Source of the DNA: Parerythrobacter lacustris
GTDB lineage: Bacteria; Pseudomonadota; Alphaproteobacteria; Sphingomonadales; Sphingomonadaceae
Direction of reading: 5' to 3'
Length of the DNA: 64,000 nt
Assembly (NCBI RefSeq): GCF_024626475.1
Contig: NZ_JANKHH010000004.1
Coordinates: forward strand, 434,001 to 498,000
The notes beneath the pieces were generated by a model. The model ran no database searches and had not been told where the DNA came from. It saw nothing but the letters and a program-made list of their open reading frames with translations. Positions 59,418 through 64,000 of this stretch are shown piece by piece. Position 1 is the stretch's first letter. Each line of letters starts with the position of its first letter. Both the position numbers and the translations under genes were made by a program.

Positions 59418-60887
59418 TCAGCGGCTGCGGACGACCAGCTTGACCTTCTGCCCAGCCTGCAGCGTGTCGTTCGGGCCGAGCGCGTTTAGAACGCGGAATC
59501 GTTCCACCTTGCCAGAATCATAGGCCATGCGGTTGGCCAGCGACTGCACCGTGTCTCCACGCGCGACGGTCACCACATCGATATAGCGCGGCTTGATCGC
59601 CGCCGCTTCGCTGGTCGAAATGCGGCGCACCGAATTGAACATCGCATTGAACGTGCCCGACTGGCCAGCCGGGACGATGGTGGCAAAGTGAAACGCCTGG
59701 CTGTTACCGAATTCATAGGCAAACACCGTCACATCGACCTGGCTGCTGCCGTTGTTGACCCGTGCGGTGCCATAGGCGGCCGGAATGCCGTTGACCGTGG
59801 TACGCTGGATCGACGAGGGAGCGAGAGCCTGCTGCTGGCCGCCCAAAGCGGTGAAGACCGAACGCAGATAGGTTTCCAGATTTCCCGAATAGGGCCCGGT
59901 GCTGAATTGCGCCTTGCCGCTTTGCCCATTGATCGACACCGCGCGCGGGCTGTTCACCATGTAAAAGCCTTGCGGCACCGAGAACGACAGCCGCAGGTCC
60001 GGGTGGATGAACTGCTGCCCCTCGATCACGCCCTGTGCCGGGTCGTCGCCGTATAGAATCCCGTCGATGCGGGTGAGGAAGACATCGCGATTGAGCGTCC
60101 CGGTCCCCGCGCCCGCCTTGGTCAGCGCCGTCTGCACGCGGCTCTGCGGGTCGGGATGGGTCGACGCCCATTCGGGAATGCTGGCGTTGCCTGCACCTTG
60201 CAATTGCGCGTCGAGCGCGTTCTGCGAGGCAAGGCTTTGCAGCACGGTCGACATGGCGCGCGGGTCGTAACCGGCACCCGTCAGATATTGAATGCCCAGT
60301 TCGTCGGCCTCGAGCTCCTGCGTGCGCGAGAACCGCAAGGTCAGGAGCTGCGATCCCTGCAGGAAGCCGCGTGACAGGGTGTTGCCTACTTGACTGTCCC
60401 CCAGCAGCACGCCGGTGAGGATGGCGAGCCCCGCCCCGATCAGAGTGTTCTGCTGTGCGGCGCTCTGGCGGCGCTGCGAATGGCGCGCGGCGACATGCCC
60501 GACCTCGTGACCGAGCACACCGGCAAGCTCGGCCTCGTTATTCATCAGCGCGACCAGCTGGCGCGTGGTGTAGATATAGCCGCCGGGGATCGCGAAAGCG
60601 TTGTTGACCGGACTGTTGAGCACGGAAACGGTAAAGTCCTCCCGCGCGTTGCCGAGGCCCGATTGGACCGCAATGTTTTTCCCGACCGACTCGATATAGG
60701 CGGCTTGCGATCCCTGATAGGTGCCGCCGAACTCGGCGAGAAGTTGCGGATGGTATTCGGCACCCTGTTGCGCTTCCGATTGGGTAATTGGTGTCGACGC
60801 GCCGGGAATGCTCCCCGCTGCGCAGCCGGTCAGCGCGAGAGTGGCGAGCGCAACGCCGCCCAGAATCCGTGATTTGCCCTTGGCCAT
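59418..60887 (-). CDS. Lipoprotein M48 metalloprotease with LysM-like tail
   Basis: The 489-residue protein has a lipoprotein signal with lipobox LTGC (Cys22). Its M48 zinc protease domain contains HEVGH (127-131), the helix that follows, and ELEADELGIQYLTGAGY with the third ligand. A C-terminal region (about 440-489, YIDVVTVARGDTVQSLANRM and NALGPNDTLQAGQKVKLVV) matches LysM peptidoglycan binding. It is thus likely an envelope quality-control protease of the BepA/LoiP group. ATG 60887 has AGGAG upstream. It is 98 bases past the accA stop. Confidence 0.9.
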   Translation of the reverse strand: MAKGKSRILGGVALATLALTGCAAGSIPGASTPITQSEAQQGAEYHPQLLAEFGGTYQGSQAAYIESVGKNIAVQSGLGNAREDFTVSVLNSPVNNAFAIPGGYIYTTRQLVALMNNEAELAGVLGHEVGHVAARHSQRRQSAAQQNTLIGAGLAILTGVLLGDSQVGNTLSRGFLQGSQLLTLRFSRTQELEADELGIQYLTGAGYDPRAMSTVLQSLASQNALDAQLQGAGNASIPEWASTHPDPQSRVQTALTKAGAGTGTLNRDVFLTRIDGILYGDDPAQGVIEGQQFIHPDLRLSFSVPQGFYMVNSPRAVSINGQSGKAQFSTGPYSGNLETYLRSVFTALGGQQQALAPSSIQRTTVNGIPAAYGTARVNNGSSQVDVTVFAYEFGNSQAFHFATIVPAGQSGTFNAMFNSVRRISTSEAAAIKPRYIDVVTVARGDTVQSLANRMAYDSGKVERFRVLNALGPNDTLQAGQKVKLVVRSR

Positions 60888-60985
60888 TGCGATCTCCTCA
60901 ATCCCTGTAAGTGCCGCATAATCGCGATGCAGCATGAGTTGCAATCAACTCAATCGAAACAGGCAGGAGTCGGTTCCGAGAAAAC

Positions 60986-61933
60986 TCAGACCGTGCCGAT
61001 CGTCAGGAACCGCTCCTCGCGCGTTCGCCGCAGTTCGGCTGGATCCTTCCCCTCCAGCGCCGCGAGCTCTTCCTCCAATGCTTCGGCGAGCGATTGCATG
61101 GCGGCAGCCGGGTCGCGATGCGCGCCGCCGACGGGTTCTTTCACGATCCGGTCAATCACGCCAAGCTTCTTGAGGTGCTGCGCCGTGACCTTCATCGCCT
61201 CTGCCGCATCGGACGCCTTTTCCGCAGTACGCCACAGGATCGAGGCGCAGCCTTCGGGCGAGATTACCGAATATATCGCATGCTCGAACATCAGCACGCG
61301 CTCGGCACTCGCGAGCGCCACCGCGCCGCCCGAGCCGCCTTCGCCGACGATCGTCGCGACCATCGGGACAGGCAAGGCGAGACAGGCCTCGGTTGCGCGG
61401 GCGATCGCTTCTGCCTGCCCGCGCTCCTCCGCCTCGATACCGGGGAACGCACCCGAAGTGTCGACCAGCGTCACCACCGGAATGCCGAAGCGTCCGGCAA
61501 GCTCCATCAGCCGGATCGCCTTGCGGTAGCCCTCGGGCTTGCCCATGCCGAAATTGTGCCTGATCCGGCTCTCGGTGTCGTTGCCCTTTTCATGCCCGAT
61601 CAGCATGACCTTGCGCCCGTTCAGTCGCGCGAAGCCGCCGAGGATGGCCTGATCGTCACCATAGTTGCGGTCCCCGCCGAGCGGCATGAAATCTTCGAAC
61701 GCGTGTTCGACGAAATCACGGAAATGCGGGCGTGACGGATGGCGGGCGACCTGCGTCTTCTGCCACGGGGTAAGCGAGGCATAGGTGCTCGAGAGAAGAT
61801 CGGCGCTCTTCTGTTCAAGCCGTTTGAGCTCGGCCGAGATGTCGACCTCGTCATTGGCCGTGGCCTCGCGCAGTTCTGCGATCCGCGCATCGAGCTGGGC
61901 GACCGGCTTCTCGAATTCGAGATAGGAAATCAT
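60986..61933 (-). CDS. accA: Acetyl-CoA carboxylase carboxyltransferase subunit alpha
   Basis: AccA, with AccD, transfers CO2 from biotin to acetyl-CoA to start fatty acid synthesis. The 315-residue protein has GRKVMLIGHEKGND, MGKPEGYRKAIRLMELAGRF, the crotonase-type core VTLVDTSGAFPGIEAEERGQ, GEGGSGGAVALA, and ISPEGCASILWR. The longer frame to 62251 overlaps xerD and is not used. ATG 61933 is chosen; its ribosome site is weak and it begins 10 bases after the xerD stop, so translation may be coupled. Confidence 0.95.
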   Translation of the reverse strand: MISYLEFEKPVAQLDARIAELREATANDEVDISAELKRLEQKSADLLSSTYASLTPWQKTQVARHPSRPHFRDFVEHAFEDFMPLGGDRNYGDDQAILGGFARLNGRKVMLIGHEKGNDTESRIRHNFGMGKPEGYRKAIRLMELAGRFGIPVVTLVDTSGAFPGIEAEERGQAEAIARATEACLALPVPMVATIVGEGGSGGAVALASAERVLMFEHAIYSVISPEGCASILWRTAEKASDAAEAMKVTAQHLKKLGVIDRIVKEPVGGAHRDPAAAMQSLAEALEEELAALEGKDPAELRRTREERFLTIGTV

Positions 61934-61943
61934 GCCGGCTGCG

Positions 61944-62822
61944 CTAGTCCGATGTGTCGCGCTCTGCAAGCGGATGCCGTTCGTTGACCAGTGAAACCAG
62001 ACGCGCGCTGTCGACATGGGTATAGATTTGCGTGGTCGCGATATCCGCATGGCCAAGCATGGTCTGGAGGACACGCAGGTCCGCGCCGCCTTCCAGCAGA
62101 TGGGTCGCGAATGCGTGCCGCAAGACATGCGGGCTGAGCTTTGCGGGGTCGAGATCGGCGCGAACGGCCAACTCCTTGAGCATCTGGTAGAGCCGGATGC
62201 GGGTGAGGTGCGCCGAACGCGACGGGAAAAGCCAGCGCGATTTGCCATCACGCAGCGGCAACCATCGCCCCACCGCCTGCTTCGCGCGATGGCTGACCGG
62301 CACCATCCGGGCCTGCCCGCCCTTGCCCGTGACGGTCAGAAACGGCGCGTCATGCGGCACTGCGGCGAACGGCAATGAGACAAGCTCCGTCGCTCGCAGG
62401 CCTGAACCGTAAAGCAGTTCCAGCAGAGCGAGCATCCGCACGGCCGCGGGCCGATCACCAGCCGCCTCGTCTTCGGCCCGGGCGAACAGGCGCCCGATCT
62501 CGGCATGTGAGAGTATTTTGGGGAGCGGTCTGCGTGCTTTCGCTTGCGGGAGTGCGGCGCTCGGATCGTCGTCACGCAGACCTTCGTCGAGCAGGAAGCC
62601 GAAGAACTGGCGCAGGGCAGAGGATTTGCGCGCCAGGGTCGAAGGCGCAAGATCGGTCCAGGCAAAGGCAAGTTGGGCCAGATCGGACTTGCTCGCAGCG
62701 GCGAGATCCCCGGTGATCGCCTCGGCGCCTTCGAGATCGCGCCGGTATGCGGCGAGCGTATTCTGCGCAGCGCCGCGCTCCGCCGCCATCATCGCGAGGA
62801 AGTCGTCGATCGCCGCGGTCAT
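61944..62822 (-). CDS. xerD: Site-specific tyrosine recombinase XerD
   Basis: XerD with XerC resolves chromosome dimers at dif. The 292-residue protein has the SAM-like N-terminal core-binding domain (residues 1-90) and the catalytic domain with Arg in GSGLRATELVSL, Lys in GKGGQARMVP, the box HVLRHAFATHLLEGG, GHADIATT and Tyr in IYTHV. All catalytic residues of the family are present, so it is not a decayed phage integrase. accA follows directly; the unknown gene at 62830 precedes it by 7 bases. Confidence 0.9.
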   Translation of the reverse strand: MTAAIDDFLAMMAAERGAAQNTLAAYRRDLEGAEAITGDLAAASKSDLAQLAFAWTDLAPSTLARKSSALRQFFGFLLDEGLRDDDPSAALPQAKARRPLPKILSHAEIGRLFARAEDEAAGDRPAAVRMLALLELLYGSGLRATELVSLPFAAVPHDAPFLTVTGKGGQARMVPVSHRAKQAVGRWLPLRDGKSRWLFPSRSAHLTRIRLYQMLKELAVRADLDPAKLSPHVLRHAFATHLLEGGADLRVLQTMLGHADIATTQIYTHVDSARLVSLVNERHPLAERDTSD

Positions 62823-62829
62823 CGCCCGC

Positions 62830-64000
62830 TCAGCCGCGCGCGACCGCCTCCGCGGCGATCATCCGTGCTTCCGCTCCCAATCCCGCGCGGTTCAGCGCCG
62901 AGACAATGTGGTAGAGGTGCCGCGGGGTCATCTTGTCCCAGCCATCCCCTTGCATCCCGACCCCGGCAAGATAGGCCACCAGCACCGGGTTGCGCACTTC
63001 ACCGGCCTTGTCGATCAGACGCGCCCACTTGCTGTTGGCGGAGAGTGAAACACCGAGTTCGCCCGCGAGATCGTCGCTGACGCCAGGATCGAGCCGGCCG
63101 AGCCCGGCCAGCCCGGCGACAAGGAACTGTGTCTTGCGGCTCCCCGAGCTCTCGTCATTATCCCAGAAACTGCGGATCTGGCTTTCGCTCACCGGATTGG
63201 CGCGCTGCGACTGAGCCAGCGCAAGCTGACCCCACGCCAGGCTTCCTTCCGGCACGACCGACGCCCAGCGCATGGCGTTGCGATCGAGCCCGGCGGAAAG
63301 CATCGATGCGATCAGGTCCTCCGCACCCTCCGCCAGGTCCTCGCTCGGCGGAATGCGGGCGGCGGCATAGGCGGTCAGGACGTATCGCCCGAAAGCGTCG
63401 CCATCACTCTCCGCCCATATCTCACGGATCGCTGCGGCCCGGGCCGCCGGGTCCTGCGCGACATAGGCCGTGCGCAACCGCGATGCGGTCGCACGGACGG
63501 GAGTGTCCCCGCCTTCCTCCGTGTGAATTTGGCTGAACAGATCGACGTAGGCATGTGCCGAAAGGATGCCTTCGCGCGCAGCCCGTTCCGCTCCCTCGAC
63601 CCGCAAGGATGGCTTGAGCATCGGCGCAACCGCCGCCGCGCGCTGGTAATAGGCGGCAGACGGGCTGGCGAGATTGTCCGGCAGTTCCGCCCCCACAGAT
63701 ATCGCCAGCGCATAGCGCCACGGCGTCATCTCTTCGACGCCGTCCCATTCAACATTGACGGCCCTACGGCCGCCACCGGCTGCACCCGCATAGCGCTGCG
63801 CCAGCAGGATATCGATCCGCTCGACATTCCCGGACGGTGACAGGCGGTTCAGAACCGCGTTCGACCGCACCGCCTGCCCGGAAAAGGCATAGCAGATGCC
63901 TTGCAGCATCTTCCACTGCGCGTCGTCACGCTTGCCCCCCTGAAGCAGCACCGCCGGGCAGGCCCCGGAGATATCGGAAGTACCGATATAGGCTTCCATG
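62830..64000 (-). CDS. Alanine-rich helical protein of unknown function, N-terminus cut by window edge
   Basis: The frame is open at the window edge, so the N-terminus is not in view; the Met at 63999 may be internal. The visible 389 residues are predicted almost wholly helical, Ala- and Leu-rich, with TPR-like or helical-repeat character (YYQRAAAVAPMLKPSLRVEG, RYVLTAYAAARIPPSEDLAE). No catalytic motif is apparent. It lies 7 bases upstream of xerD and probably shares its transcript. Function unknown. Confidence 0.7.
   Translation of the reverse strand, partial: MEAYIGTSDISGACPAVLLQGGKRDDAQWKMLQGICYAFSGQAVRSNAVLNRLSPSGNVERIDILLAQRYAGAAGGGRRAVNVEWDGVEEMTPWRYALAISVGAELPDNLASPSAAYYQRAAAVAPMLKPSLRVEGAERAAREGILSAHAYVDLFSQIHTEEGGDTPVRATASRLRTAYVAQDPAARAAAIREIWAESDGDAFGRYVLTAYAAARIPPSEDLAEGAEDLIASMLSAGLDRNAMRWASVVPEGSLAWGQLALAQSQRANPVSESQIRSFWDNDESSGSRKTQFLVAGLAGLGRLDPGVSDDLAGELGVSLSANSKWARLIDKAGEVRNPVLVAYLAGVGMQGDGWDKMTPRHLYHIVSALNRAGLGAEARMIAAEAVARG

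Noticed and set aside
61944-62822. Phage-type integrase next to a tRNA
   Set aside because: The length, motifs and neighbours (accA) fit chromosomal XerD; no tRNA or phage gene is adjacent.

Overview
The window is GC-rich chromosomal DNA from an alphaproteobacterium, most likely order Sphingomonadales, family Erythrobacteraceae (Erythrobacter/Altererythrobacter type). I infer this from the gene set and gene order, not from a search. The pointers are the chain divL-tsaE-amgK-murU-addB-addA-trxA, the glycolytic cluster tkt-gap-pgk-fba-thiE, zapA followed by 6S RNA and 5-FTHF cyclo-ligase, a long Pseudomonas-type isocitrate lyase beside an ScfR/RamB-like regulator, two Flp pilins, and proteins with multiple TonB-C-like modules. 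No phage, IS element, CRISPR array or rRNA operon was seen. Most of the window is core genome.

Layout. 1-5.5 kb: a truncated polyprenyl-phosphate sugar transferase, a small membrane protein, an ScfR-like regulator divergent from aceA, a 56-residue gene behind aceA, and an exported unknown. 5.5-8.7 kb: an exported M20 amidohydrolase with an SLC13 permease, then tRNA-Leu. 8.8-17.7 kb (mostly minus strand): tkt, gap, pgk, a hotdog thioesterase and fba, then thiE and efp-suhB, with two small exported proteins on the plus strand. 17.9-19.8 kb: a short coiled-coil gene coupled to an unusually long zapA, 6S RNA, 5-FTHF cyclo-ligase and a DUF2842 protein, then tRNA-Asp. 20-26 kb: a secreted unknown, a YdeI-like protein, the branched-chain 2-oxo acid dehydrogenase operon (E1 alpha, E1 beta, E2) and thyA. 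26-34.6 kb: tRNA-Pro, a low-molecular-weight phosphatase, recG, sdhE, mfd, an EAL phosphodiesterase, nadK and tRNA-Asn. 34.6-40.6 kb: a gene-poor stretch, a DUF433/DUF5615 toxin-antitoxin pair, secA, and two genes built from five TonB-C-like modules. 40.7-55.5 kb: argJ-hisN facing trxA, then the seven-gene minus-strand chain from divL to trxA with ahcY upstream. 55.7-64 kb: a peroxiredoxin, folE, a hemerythrin protein, a zincin, tRNA-Arg, mutT, two Flp pilins, a lipoprotein M48 peptidase, accA, xerD and a truncated unknown.

How the genes work together. Central carbon metabolism is strongly represented: glyoxylate shunt, lower glycolysis and Calvin-type sugar shuffling, and branched-chain amino acid breakdown. 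DNA repair is represented by AddAB, RecG and Mfd. Wall-sugar recycling (AmgK, MurU) and the DivL cell-cycle regulator share one translationally coupled chain. The least explained features are the TonB-like modules at 38.8-40.6 kb, the zapA partner at 17.9 kb, the repeats and palindromes between genes, and a partial copy of the tRNA-Arg 3' end near 58.1 kb. No complete new system is evident; the findings are ranked accordingly.
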